This document shows positions 12,804 through 24,104 of a stretch of 64,000 nucleotides of DNA, one piece after another (position 1 is the first letter of the stretch; each line of letters opens with the position of its first letter). The notes beneath the pieces are model-generated. The model was given only the letters and a program-made list of their open reading frames with translations, did no database searches and was not told the origin of the DNA. Both the position numbers and the translations under genes were made by a program. The stretch comes from Paraphysomonas bandaiensis (taxonomy: Eukaryota; Chrysophyceae): the NCBI GenBank assembly GCA_965644295.1, contig CBFFRP010000235.1, forward strand, positions 1 through 64,000. Reading direction: 5' to 3'.

Positions 12804-13252
12804 GGTGATAGTAGAGGGGAGTAACTTGACTTAATACTCTTAGTACACATACACAGATCAGAGGCTCTTATGTATGTACTCGACATGCTGAGATGGACGC
12901 CCACTACTGTGCTTCAATGCCGATGAAATCGTGCGTATTCTACTTCTTCCACACAGATTGTTCTGAATTTCGACTAATTTTCGAGATTTCTAGATTTTAT
13001 ATATGGATTTGAATGCATTTGGGATAAAAATAGGGGTAATTTCTTACGATTTTTTGATATGAAAAGGTCAGATATTCGGGTTGCGTCAATTGTACGGGGG
13101 GATATATATCCGGTTACGGATGAGAGGAAGTGGTTAAGATACTCTCACAGCCATGTGGCGCGCATACTGCTGCACATATACATGCATCATGTATAAGCAT
13201 TCATTCCATCAATTACCACCAATTGCATCGATCTTAGTGAAGTAATCGCTTA
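12804..13252. other. Divergent intergenic region, no defined element
   Basis: 450 bp between the start of Hv1 paralogue 2 (minus strand) and the carboxypeptidase-like gene (plus strand). It must carry both promoters. No motif stands out. Confidence 0.4.
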
Positions 13253-14671
13253 ATGACCACAACAGGGGGTACATTTGCATTAATTTGCATTCTTTGCTTT
13301 CTGTGTGATGTTATATGCATCAAGTGGGAAATGGGAAGTGAGAGCCGGCTATGCACATCTATCTTCCGCCAATCCAAACGAGAGACCACACGATTGGATC
13401 AGTTTGATCCAATAATGGTTTGGATGGGAAGACCTTCATTGTCACTTCATGTACAGGGAAAGTACGGCCCTGTTCCCATGCCAACTGTGTGGACGAGTTT
13501 CGCCAATGTTTTGTATATAACATCCTGTAACACCGACGACTATACAGCTGCTTGCGTAGAATTTATTCAGGACTGGCTAAATACTCACACGAAATATTTG
13601 GACCGACCTCTGTATGTGTCTGGCAACACTCAAGACTCTAGTGGTGGAGTTTATTTGTTTCCCACTGCTCTAGCTCTAGCTTCTAAGAATGTGCCTGTTT
13701 CCGGTGTAATTGCTGGAAGCCCACCATACACTCCATCTTATCTCTTTCATGCACACCGTTCGTTTGAAACTGCTAATAATATGACTTATTGGTCCGTCGA
13801 TAGAGCCCAGCAGAGAGTCGTATGTAACGGTCATTTCTCTCATGTACAAATGATTATGCACGATATACATCTACACTATCGTCCAGTATTTAGGGAAGGA
13901 GACGAATCAATAGGCGTACGAGGCAGCTATGAATATGAATTAGTGGCTGCGGCTGATACAGAGAGGTGTTATTCAACAAAAGATGCATTTGTACAAGCAT
14001 GGTCGACATCTGCTAAATACAAAACTCCTCATGATGAAGTGTATGCAACCCTTCCATCGCCGCAAATGGGTACCCCCCACTTTCCACTTTGTGGTATCAC
14101 TATGTCTGAAGCAGAGAAGCAAATGCGTGCATTGCTTAGGTTGAATATCACTGTTGTGATGTATACCAGTTTGTACAAGTCCCCAGCTGCACTTTGCAGC
14201 TTCTATATTTCCATTCTACAAGCTGATGCAACTGAGTTTTCTCCTCACTATGACTCATCGTGTTTAGAAAATGAATTTGAAACGAACAAAGATTGTGCGT
14301 CTTATTATACAGCTGAAGAAATGACTTTAGATTCTGCAGATGAAACATTAAAGTACTTTAATGCTGCGAGACTAGATGACTTAGACACAGCATGGACACA
14401 TTCAGACCAACAGGTTGGAACTATTGGGTTAATACAAGACGGCATTGAAGCGCGCTCTCTATTTGCCGATGACGGATCGACAGATACTGGAAAGGGTATT
14501 GTTTGGATACAACTGGATAGCCGCTTTGCGCCAACTCTCGATGAAGCCAAGGAGAGTTCCTCGGGGACACAATTTTTAAGCAAAGCGGTAGCGATCGATA
14601 TTTTAGCTCACGCTGGGGGGAAGCACGGTCAAGGTAGTAATGCAATCGAATATATTGATATCCTTGTGTAG
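13253..14671 (+). CDS. Divergent serine-carboxypeptidase-like (S10) secreted protein, probably inactive
   Basis: A single-exon ORF of 472 aa. Residues 1-24 look like a signal peptide. The order of blocks matches peptidase family S10: DPIMVWMGRPSLSLHVQGKYGPV corresponds to the WLNGGPGCSS-G-EeGP region; NVLYITSCNTDDYTAACVEFIQDW matches the strand-helix before the nucleophile elbow; YVSGNTQDSSGGVYLFPTALAL matches the G-E-S-Y-G-G elbow; GVIAGSPPYTP matches the following GI-GNP block. The elbow is altered: the usual Glu-Ser-Tyr has become Asn-Thr-Gln-Asp-Ser-Ser. The GG of the oxyanion region near the N-terminus is lost, and the C-terminal His block reads GGKHGQG. An intact secreted frame with a damaged active site suggests a pseudoenzyme, perhaps a binding or acyltransferase-derived protein. 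The fold assignment is by motif order, not by alignment. Confidence 0.55.
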   Translation: MTTTGGTFALICILCFLCDVICIKWEMGSESRLCTSIFRQSKRETTRLDQFDPIMVWMGRPSLSLHVQGKYGPVPMPTVWTSFANVLYITSCNTDDYTAACVEFIQDWLNTHTKYLDRPLYVSGNTQDSSGGVYLFPTALALASKNVPVSGVIAGSPPYTPSYLFHAHRSFETANNMTYWSVDRAQQRVVCNGHFSHVQMIMHDIHLHYRPVFREGDESIGVRGSYEYELVAAADTERCYSTKDAFVQAWSTSAKYKTPHDEVYATLPSPQMGTPHFPLCGITMSEAEKQMRALLRLNITVVMYTSLYKSPAALCSFYISILQADATEFSPHYDSSCLENEFETNKDCASYYTAEEMTLDSADETLKYFNAARLDDLDTAWTHSDQQVGTIGLIQDGIEARSLFADDGSTDTGKGIVWIQLDSRFAPTLDEAKESSSGTQFLSKAVAIDILAHAGGKHGQGSNAIEYIDILV

Positions 14672-15596
14672 TGTAAGTGTATGTATGACAAATGGAAGTA
14701 TCGGATGTGAAAAAGTAAATACATCGAGCTCTGTAGGTCTATAGAATTATTGTTATCATATATATCATCTTTTTCTCCTTGAGCCTTGAATTTAAAGCAC
14801 TTTACGAAGTGCAATACTCTATATTAATTAACGTGAAGTACAGAAATTATGTCGTATATATTACTTATTGTATAAAGTGTTGGTAAGGGTTAAAAATATA
14901 AAGTAGTATTTCGTAAAATATCTATATTTTTGTTATTTGTCACAACTTTGTAAAAGAATGAAAGCTCACTGCGAGTCATACCTGTAAGAATGTGTCATAT
15001 CATCATATCATGGCATAGATATAGCTATACTCAGTTAAGTGAAGAGACACAAAATGCCTCTTTTTATGTTGTTTAGTAATATATGTGTTATTGAGTGTGA
15101 AGTGTGAATAGAAAATAGAAGTAAGTGTTACTAAGTGTAAGTCAATTATATATAAATGTGCTACTAAGTGTGAATAGAAGTGTTACTAAGTTTATCTACA
15201 GAATCAACTTAATATCTACAGCTTCGAATTGAGAGGGAGTGTTGGGTATTGATACTCATTACGATTTCTGAGTAAGTATAAAGTTTAGATGTTTAAATTA
15301 CTCCGTCCAAATGCCAGTTTTGTAAAGACCTTTTCTTTTTCTTCCTTTGTATATGTATATGAGCTACATGCTAGCAAAGTGATATTCCTGGCTGCTGCGC
15401 ACTGCACACCGTACACAAATTGTGCGATAACATTCTACGTGACTAATGAAGGGGTACAGTTGAAGAGTAACAGGAATAATTGTTATGGTTAACCACTGAA
15501 GACACCTTGATGTATCTAGTGATTCAAGAAATGCAATTATATTCAATCCACTTCATAACTTCAGTAGTAACGCTACCATCAGTCAATAAAGGCGGC
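14672..15596. other. Intergenic with short TACTAAGTGT-type repeats
   Basis: No gene seen. Around 15098-15192 the words TACTAAGTGT, AATAGAAGTG and GTGTTACTAAG recur several times as an irregular tandem repeat. Short ORFs here have no domain and overlap the downstream end of the peroxidase gene. Confidence 0.45.
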
Positions 15597-16921
15597 TTAA
15601 AGGCTTGTACCGAGAATACGATTGATGTAGCGGGCGCTCCAGCTGCGTCCCACTTGCTTAGGGGGCTCGGGGGCAGGGAAATCCACACCAAGTTCAAGAA
15701 GCTACACAACAACCCCGTTAAATAAAGAAAATAAAGAACACAACACATCTGCTACAGTATCTATGAAACGATACATCAGTGAACACTATCTAGTGAGCTA
15801 TCCGTGACGAATATCGAAATACCTTGCCAAAAGCAGATGCAAAATCTTTAAAAAATGCATCTTCGTCTTTTGCATAGGCCTCCACATAGGGCTTAAACGA
15901 GGGGTCCTTGACGAGAGATAAATCGGCGGGGAGCATCATGAGAGTGCCGTCAGGATTCTCGTACTGCGCGGGACCAGTCCACTTCTGCATAGATAAAACG
16001 TTCAATTACGACAGACAAATACGAATATCGGTATAGGTATATAATTATGTAAGATATATTAAACCAGCACATATATTATACAGAAAGTGATAATTCTATA
16101 TGGTATTAAGATCCCACCTTTCCCTCGTGAGTCTTCTTCGGGGTCCACTTCTCCTCAAGAAGAAGTCTGAAGTATTCGTTTGAGAAAGTAGTCTCTGCAT
16201 TGGTCCAGGGACCCCAGTATCCTGACGCCTCCACATGGCAACGACCAAGAGCATGGGCTCCTGCAAGTGCAACAATTTCCTTGTCACTGAATCCCATGCG
16301 CCCGAAAATATCTCTCAGGTGGGCGATATCGCCAGAAACACTACCGCTGTCGGCATTAGGAAGGCGACCATCAGGAACAGTGGTTGGAGATGAGGAGTCC
16401 GAGCGACCCGGGCGCCAGGCAATCTTCGGGCCGCCCATCTCTTCGATAGCAGTGGCACCCGCAAGAGTCCAAAGGTCTGCGTAAGAAAGGTCGGGATACT
16501 TCTTTTTGATTGGCTCCAAGAAGTCACGCGCAATCTGCAGGCCCGCATTGGCTCCCCAATCCTTCTCGGGTGAAAATCTCATCGTCGCACCATTACTTCC
16601 ACCAGTATTATCTTTCGCAGAGTATGTGCCAGAAGCATGCCAAGCGAGACGAACAAGAGTGGGGCCGATTCCCGTCCCGTCACCTCGTCTCTCAGACTCA
16701 GCTTCAAGTGCTGCGGCAATATCCTTTTTGACCGCATCAATATCAACAGATGCAGCTGATTGCACGGGATATTGATAGGCTGCACCGACGAGGATACCGC
16801 TGATAACCAGAGCACCTAGAGGGAGACTTGATTGGGCTACAGGGGCCTGTGATGAGAGCATACGACGACCTCCAGCTGGGAGAGTTCGCGCAGCTAATCG
16901 GAATAATCGACGGGAGAACAT
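15597..16921 (-). CDS. Mitochondrial class I haem peroxidase (CcP/APX hybrid type)
   Basis: Three exons (16921-16118, 15984-15823, 15701-15597) join in phase 0 to 356 aa. The first 24 residues ([20 protein letters not shown] start) form an Arg-rich amphipathic mitochondrial presequence, followed by a short hydrophobic stretch. The enzyme would reduce H2O2 with cytochrome c or ascorbate. The distal site is [11 protein letters not shown] (Arg, Trp, His). The proximal haem ligand lies in [13 protein letters not shown], and the proximal Trp in [18 protein letters not shown]. The place that is Arg172 in ascorbate peroxidase and Asn184 in yeast cytochrome c peroxidase is Ala here (H-V-E-A-S-G). The usual ascorbate contact is therefore missing, and cytochrome c use is the better guess. 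The C-terminus after [15 protein letters not shown] is a short lineage-specific tail. The start was chosen because translation further upstream runs through a CATA microsatellite. Confidence 0.9.
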
Positions 16922-17026
16922 CTGTATAGTGTGTGCAGTTCTTAGATAATGAGATGTGTTGCTATATACGGAGCTGCTGTGAGTATTATTACATGTAGTG
17001 GATGCCACACATACATATAGCTGCTG

Positions 17027-17062
17027 TACATACATACATACATACATACATACATACATACA
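17027..17062. repeat. (TACA)n microsatellite upstream of the peroxidase gene
   Basis: A run of about nine TACA/CATA units, roughly 110 nt upstream of the peroxidase start codon. Similar CATA/GTAT runs occur upstream of other genes here, for example 62620-62643. Confidence 0.9.
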
Positions 17063-17169
17063 TGCAGGCTCAACAAACATAATGCAACACACCAAAAATA
17101 CCACCATATTCTACTTCATATTCATATACAGCAGAGTATGCCCATTTTTTTTGGCATGCATATACTGCT

Positions 17170-17342
17170 GGGGGTGGTTGTGCATATCGATTTCATCGAT
17201 TTGTTCACCGTTTATTTCATCGAAAAATCATCGTTTTTTCAGTGAAAAGTGAAAAAAAGCGACTTTTTAATGAAAAAACGATGATTTTTCAATGAAATAA
17301 ACGATGAACAAATCGATGAAATCGATATGCACAACCACCCCC
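17170..17342. mobile_element. Foldback (MITE-like) palindromic element, copy 1
   Basis: A 173-bp hairpin: a 72-nt left arm (17170-17241), a 29-nt loop and a 72-nt right arm (17271-17342). The arms are complementary with about two mismatches. Termini read GGGGGTGGTTGTGCATATCG and its complement. A diverged second copy with the same termini lies at 62261-62406, so this is a small interspersed family and not a one-off palindrome. It encodes nothing; short ORFs across it are by-products of the symmetry. No clear target-site duplication was seen. Confidence 0.8.
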
Positions 17343-19485
17343 TGTACAGGTATAGATACAGCAGATCCATAATTGGAATCATGTTGCAATCGACTGAAAA
17401 TAGTAACTTTTCAAGATACTTTTCACTCAAGGAAAATTGGGACATCAAAGTATCTCCTGCAATCATCTGCCAGTGTGTATATATGACTGATATGTATGCT
17501 ACAGATCTGTGTACATATAGTTAACTAGATAAGGATATATATCGACATATCATACTCAGGTAACAACCGGAGAATATTAAATTACGGAATCGCTCTATTA
17601 TATAAATAATGAGTGATATCCTGTGTGCTTCTCACAGTGGAAGTGGAGCACCTAACAGGGCGCATTAATCATTAAATTCAATGAGATAAAGAAGAACTGG
17701 ATGTGAAGGTATGTGTGTGATGCGCAGCTAAACTCTAATGTAAGTAATGTGCTTTACTACAGTGTGGTGAGAGCACCCGACATGTCGCTACTAAAACAAT
17801 CATACCCAACTCGGTCAAACCGCTCTAGTTTGCAGCCACGATGGTGTCTGTCCAACAAACCGGCTATGTGTATTAAGGGTGCTGATGTAAATAAATACGT
17901 GGGTGGAGTACAGTTCTTCTATTATTTGATGGTTGTACTGCTATTAGAAATATATGGTTGATTTCAGTGAATAAAATGTCTCGTTCTCATACTTCCATAC
18001 AATTGTCATGAAAGTAGTAATAATGTAGTAACGTTAGTGAAAGTAATAGTAGCGGAATAAATTAGTGTGCAATAAGTTAATACAGATGCTTTTGACTGCA
18101 GATCTATTTTTTTACACAATAGATACATATGGTTATTATTAGACCACAACTCATACTAATTTAACCAAATTGAACAGTTTTAAACCTTTGCTGTAACATC
18201 AGAACAGATATACATCAGTGTTAATACATAACACGCTGTAGTACATAGTGATAGGTTTTGGTAGATTAAAAATAGTTCCCGCTTGAATTGAACTGCTATA
18301 TCGCTGAGAGGTCAAGAAATCCTGAAATCGCCAGTCGAAACCTCAAACGGATTTCTCAAAATCTCCATAGGCTGTAATGTTACGGAACCCAAATATTAGA
18401 GACCCTGATAGCAAAGAAAGATATCATTTTCGTAGATGCTTCAAAATTCCTCACCTCATTTTTGAGATAATACATGATAGTGTCTGATCGATATACTGGG
18501 TATTCTGAATCATGAAACAACGATATCTAATTCTACGCCACGCCATAAACATCCATCATCAAGATAAAATTGACGACATGTTTTTCACCTGTTGCATTAT
18601 TAACAATATTTTTCTTTCATGTGACGGATATGCCAAACGATGGAACAACATTGATTGGAACGAATAAAGCCCACAGTGATTGGTGTGAATTCAGAGGTCC
18701 ACAACTCATCCTTCTATTGTTGAGCAAAGAACAAGAGCAAAATAAAGCGTATTATGCTGTTGATGATGTATGTGAACAGCAAGAAGAGTTCTATGTTTTA
18801 TGCAATAAATTACTGAAGCACTTTAAAGCAGCATTGCAGAAGAAAGAAGAATATTGGTTGCAGTAGAAATATGTAATAAAAATGCAGAAATAATGAATTA
18901 TTGCTACAACTAACAACTAATTATTACTATACAACAACAGAATCCTCCTTTACAGAGTTGATGGCAATTGTTCATTAGTCCGTTTGCGCTTAGCAGGTGC
19001 TTCTACACACCCCAAGTCATGTTCATTGCGCTCATCGTTAGCCTCCACCCCATTGTGCTCAACTAAGTCTACGACATTCTGCTTAGCTCTCATAGTTTCA
19101 TAGAATAACCGCATCCTGAAGAGCCTCAAGATTTCATCCATCCGCTTCCCAGAATTAGCCTGAACTAATCAGTACCATGTAAGGAACGAGCTCATTCATA
19201 ATCATCCCCTTAAGTCGACTATAATTCTTTCAGAGGAGATGTCCCTGTTTGTGTCTACGTCGCTGTCTGCGGAGAGAGTCAAGCAATGATAATGTGATGT
19301 TTACACGTATGGGATCGCAGTATGCCATACGTGTACTGAGAGTGAGTATACTCTTCTCAGTCTTCTGTTCTACAACAAGCATAGAGTTTTTGACGCAATC
19401 ATAATTCTCAAGAAGAGATTTAAGTCTAGTAGCGTAAACTCTCACCATACTTATTCTTCTTAGCCTAAACTCTGTATATCTGCAT
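17343..19485. other. Intergenic, unrecognised short ORFs only
   Basis: Largest ORFs are at 18570-18866 (plus, 98 aa, Lys/Gln-rich C-terminus), 18950-19141 (minus) and 19230-19448 (minus). None has a recognised domain. The two minus-strand ORFs lie on the same strand as the copia relic next to them and may be parts of the same decayed element. Confidence 0.45.
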
Positions 19486-19617
19486 GTTCAACATTGACCA
19501 GCTCTAAACATAACATAACCGGAAGTTGATCTCCTCGTCAAAGAATCACCCGCCCAGTCAACATCAGGTAACATATGAAGATCAAAATCTTTCCTGCTAT
19601 ATTGCAAGCCTTTCTCC
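19486..19617 (-). mobile_element. Relic of a copia RNase H domain
   Basis: On the minus strand the reading 19607-19490 gives LPDVDWAGDSLTRRSTSGYV, which aligns with the RNase H block of the intact copia element at 3.0 kb (YSDADWAGDLDTCRSTTGYI). Flanking sequence is broken by stops. This is an old fragment, not a gene. Confidence 0.75.
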
Positions 19618-20469
19618 GTAGTACCTCATAAATACTGCATTAAATATATCATGAGATTACATACAGTGATATTCAATTTCATTGAAATATAACTTTTCTT
19701 GCATTGCATTGCATTGACTGAACACAAGCCGTGAATAGCAGTAGCAATTGCTTTAGGAACGTGTGGTTGCACTATGCTGTTTTATAAGCTTAAAACATCG
19801 GCCAGCGGGCACACAACGTTGTTCAGTATCACTATCGGGTGAAGCACTGCCAGAAATAGTCATAGCGGCGACTACTCATTGGGTTATGTCACACTACAAA
19901 GATACAACAGAATGAACACTCTCTCGGACTCTGTCAATCGATTCAAAACTCGCCTACAAAACCCTACTATTCACACACTAAAACCAATATCCAGGGTATT
20001 CTTACACAAAAATAGTAGAAATCAGCAAAATATCTAGAGTAGATACAGCCACAGCAGTATGTTGTGATCAAAACTTAGGATTTTTTTAGTCATTGTAGGA
20101 CATTCTCTACATCTGTAATTGGGATAAACGGAGCATTTCGTCATTATATGATTTCAAACCTTGATGTGTCCGAACAAGATACGAAAACTGAAAAACTATG
20201 AAAAAAATTGATCCAAGAGAATGAGTGATGCATGGGCCTGAAGTTATTATGATCATATACAGGAGTCTACTATACCGCATCCGCATACATCCACCCCACA
20301 CACCTAACTAACCCTCCTGCTGTGTATATACATACCATCACACTAACCATCATATCTCTCCTACTATTATTGGAGATACTAGACTAGTGGATATCGGCAT
20401 CTACTCGAATTAGTTGAATTTAAAGTCTTATTTGTTTGTGTTTTAGTTGATCGGTGTCCACTAGCAGTG

Positions 20470-23400
20470 ATGTCGAATTATTATAATCAGCCTGGTCAAG
20501 GCTCCAATAATTACGGCCCTCCTGGAAATGCATATGGTCGTCCTGGTGGTCCAGGTGGTCCTCCTGTATCTGCCCCCTCATATCAGCAGGGCTCTAGTGG
20601 TGCGGGGGGATATATGCAGCCGCCTACAGGACAAGGAGCTGCATTCGGAGCCCCTCCTGGATCAGGATATTCCCACCCTGCAGGGGGTCCTCCTATGGGA
20701 GGTCCTCCAATGGGGGGACCTCCTCCACCAATGGGGGGTGCTCCGCCTACTGGAGGGCCTCCTATGGGTGGGCCCCCTATGGGTGCCCCACCTCCGATGG
20801 GGGGTCCGCCAAGTGGTGGTGGTGTTCCCCCAGCCCCCAAGTCCAGTGTTCAATTTTTTTCTGTAGGAGGCGGAGGAGCAGCCCCTGTCCCTTCTCCTGC
20901 ATCGTCCTCTGGGGGCGGGATGCCTCCTCCTCCATCCATGGGAGGAAGTACTATGCCACCGCCACCCACTGCTCAAGGTGGGACTATGCCCCCTGCACCA
21001 GGGTCAGGTGGACATCCTGGTTACGCTCCTCCGGGTGCTGGAGCTACTTCTCCACCTGGTAGCCAGCACTACGCGCAGCATCCTAATGTAGGCCCCCCTG
21101 GCTCTGGCGTTCCACAGCAACAAGAGTTCCCCGCCTATGGTATGCAACAGCCCCCCAGCACTACACTTGGCATGCCGACGGGTTTCGACTCCGGCGGGTT
21201 CAACTATGGCCCCCAGGTCACAGCTCCCGGTGCACCGGGTGTTCCAGGAGCCCCACTAGACCCTACTGCACCTGGCCAGCAGCAACAACAGCAAGTACTT
21301 CCCGGCATTGAGGATATGGACCTCTCGATACAATGTGACCCTGCCTTCTTGCGGGCCTCTGTCGGGAAGATAGTACACTCTCAATCGCTCGCTGCACAGT
21401 CACGAGTACCACTTGGTATTGTGTGTCGACCAATGGCGGGAGATGTAGGTATCGACAATGAACAAGTGGAGGTGGTAGATTTTGGTTCGACCGGCATAGT
21501 GCGGTGCAAGAGATGTCGGACGTATATTAACCCCTTTGTATCCTGGGTGGATAACGGACGCCGCTGGAGGTGTAATATATGCGGGATGCTGAACGATGTC
21601 CCGACTTCCTATTTCAGTCACCTTGATCAAAACGGTCAACGAAGGGATCGGGATCAGAGGCCGGAACTCTCTCGATGCAGTGTGGAGTTTGTGGCCCCTG
21701 GTGACTACATGGTGCGCCCCCCCCAGCCACCAGTATACTTCTTTGTATTAGACGTGACATCTGGGGCTGGATCATCTGGTATGCTTACATCAGCTGTGAA
21801 TGCGATCAGGAGATCCCTGGATGAACTACCAGGAAATCCGCGTACACATATAGGTTAGTCAATCTCTCTGTCTGCCTGCACATTGTACATGTCATATCCC
21901 TGACGTAAATATTGCGCGGTTTATTTATATACCGGATGCACAGCCTAGTGTGTGTGTCTACTTCGAAACTGCGCTTAAATTAATATATGCTTTGGAACAA
22001 GCCGGTTGGTGTGCATATCACACACCAGTCGGAAGAGACCTCTGATACATTTCACAACATTTATAGCTCCATTTTTGAGCTTGTACTTAACTTTGATATC
22101 AGGGTTTATCACATTCGACTCGAGCATTCACTTCTATAACCTCAAGAGTAGTTTGAAGGCCCCACAGATGCTCGTTGTATCTGATATTACAGATGTGATT
22201 ATGCCGTCGCCTGAAGACCTATTGGTGAATCTGCAAGATAGTCGGGATGTGGTGGAGCAGCTGTTGGATTCCATACCTGCCATGTTTCAGGTCTGCACCT
22301 TCAGGGGTTCTTTGTGTTTATGTTCTGTGTATTCTGTTGTTTCTATTCACTTGCCTGTATACTCATGATTTGCGGTTCAAACAGAACAATCAGCAAATGA
22401 ATAGCTGCACTGGTGCCGCCCTCCTTGCAGCAAAGCGTGTTATCCAGAACGTCGGTGGAAAGATGCTTCTATTCCAGACCTCTCTGCCGACAATAGGGGA
22501 AGGCACACTAAAGCCAAGAGAGAACCCCCGTCTGCTTGGTACTGATAAGGAGCACCTTCTACTCAATGCTGAGGAAGTGTAAGTTTTTGGCTTATTACTT
22601 GCACGTTCTTCTCTTTGGTATATCTTTTTAATGTATTCTATAGGTGGTATAAGAACAATGCTATTGAGTTTAGCCGTCTTCAGATCTCAGTCGATGTTTT
22701 CTTGTTTTCGAACCAGTATACCGATGTGGCGACGTTCTCTGTACTTGCGAAATACACCGCTGGAAGTACCTACTTTTATCCTGGATTCTACGCACCTAGA
22801 GACGGAGATAAGTTTGAATCGGAACTACAACATACATTAACAAGAGCGACAGCGTTCGAGGCAGTCATGAGAGTGCGCGCCACCCGTGGACTCCGAATTG
22901 CAAACTTTTATGGAAATTTCTTTATTCGTGGGACCGATCTGCTTGCGCTACCGAATTGCCATACGGATAGCGTGTATGCCATGGACTTTGCGTATGATGA
23001 GCCCACTCTTAATGCCTCGGCCATTACAGTGCAAGCAGCGCTACTATACACGAACTCTGCTGGCGAAAGGCGTATCAGAGTTCACACTATGGTTGTTCCA
23101 GTGACGCAGGTAGGCTGCATATCTCCCTATGCCGCTAATTATTACTGTTGTAACATGCATATGCAGTCACTTCCTGATATGTTAGCGCAAACCGACATTG
23201 ATTGCGCAGTCAATATTTCCGTCAAACAGGCTGTTGAAATATCGCTTAAGACGGGTATGGATAATGCCCGGCAAAGGGTCCACCAGAACTGCGTTGAGAT
23301 ACTCCGCGCTGCAAAGGGTGGTCAACAACAGGCGGGACACTATGGTGGACCAGGTTATCAGCAACAGCCACGTTCTTCGGATGGATCGTCTGAGGTGCCG

Positions 23401-24104
23401 GTTTCCCTTCAGCTGCTACCTCTGTACTCCATGTCTATTCAGAAGAACTTGGCCCTAAGAGGAGGAGCTGACGTTCGTACTGATGAGAGAGCATTCTTCC
23501 AGAGTTTGTTGTCCAACATGGATATTGAGGAAAGCAAAGTATTCATATACCCCCGTATGTTTTCTGTGCACGATATGCCAATGGACGCTGGCACCTCATC
23601 GGACAATGCTGATGACGTTCCAACAGCTGGAGAAAACCGTGTTCGACTACCGACCATCTTGAATCTCTCTCACGAACGACTCACCTCGGAGGGTATGTTT
23701 CTACTCGAGAACGGGTATGATTTGTTTTTGTGGATCGGGCGTAACGTTAGCCCAGCCATCTTGGACACTGTCTTCGGTGTGAGCTCTTTGGAAAATGTCG
23801 ATATGAGTCAGCTGTCCATCTTGGCGGAGAATAGTGACTTCTCGCATCGACTAAGTAATGTTGTGGATGCTCTGCGCTCAGAGCGGGGTAGGTATCTGCA
23901 GTTACATTTCATCAAGGAGGGAGACGGTTATGCGGAGGCTTACTTCTCGCGCTTCCTTGTTGAAGACAGGTGAGCGCTTTGTTATGTGGCTGTGTATGTG
24001 TTGTATTTCATGCTATCTGCAGGGCAAACTTTACTGGTGGAACCTTCTCCTACGTCGAGTACCACTCCTTCGTGTCTCGTCAGGTTTCCGGTATGCCTGG
24101 ATAA
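20470..24104 (+). CDS. SEC24: COPII coat protein SEC24
   Basis: Six exons (20470-21853, 22103-22290, 22385-22578, 22644-23109, 23167-23969, 24023-24104) join in frame to 1038 aa, the usual SEC24 size. SEC24 binds cargo export signals and pairs with SEC23 in the inner COPII coat at ER exit sites. The N-terminal 290 residues are Pro/Gly-rich low complexity with repeated GGPPMGG units. The zinc finger is C-x2-C-x18-C-x2-C (C346, C349, C368, C371). The trunk follows (PPVYFFVLDVTS; GFITFDSSIHFYNLKSSL; PQMLVVSDITDV), then the beta-sandwich, helical and gelsolin domains (FLLENGYDLFLWIGRNVS). The fourth intron is 57 nt, a multiple of three without a stop, so unspliced transcripts would stay open. The first intron (21854-22102) holds a 60-nt element shared with the CDK5RAP1 gene. 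The last residues VSRQVSGMPG are unusual for the family. Confidence 0.95.
21991..22050 (+). repeat. 60-nt intronic hairpin element, copy 1 (SEC24 intron 1)
   Basis: This stretch matches 63801-63860 at 52 of 60 positions without gaps; both copies lie in introns in the sense orientation. Positions 22002-22013 and 22021-22032 can pair as a 12-bp stem with a 7-nt loop. In the other copy most stem differences keep pairing (U-G to C-G, G-C to G-U, U-A to U-G). The last 20 nt (22031-22050) are identical. It is either a structured RNA element or the end of a short mobile element; I cannot name a known family. Confidence 0.7.

Noticed and set aside
15480-15748. ORFs on both strands downstream of the peroxidase
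   Set aside because: The minus-strand one is exon 3 of the peroxidase read in the wrong frame; the plus one is its shadow.
16998-17466. Two ORFs sharing WLCISISSICS-type sequence on opposite strands
   Set aside because: They are the two arms of the foldback element read from each side, not related genes.
20583-20976. Long antisense and alternate-frame ORFs over the 5' end of SEC24
   Set aside because: They mirror the GC-rich GGPPMGG repeat; the sense frame continues into the conserved zinc finger.
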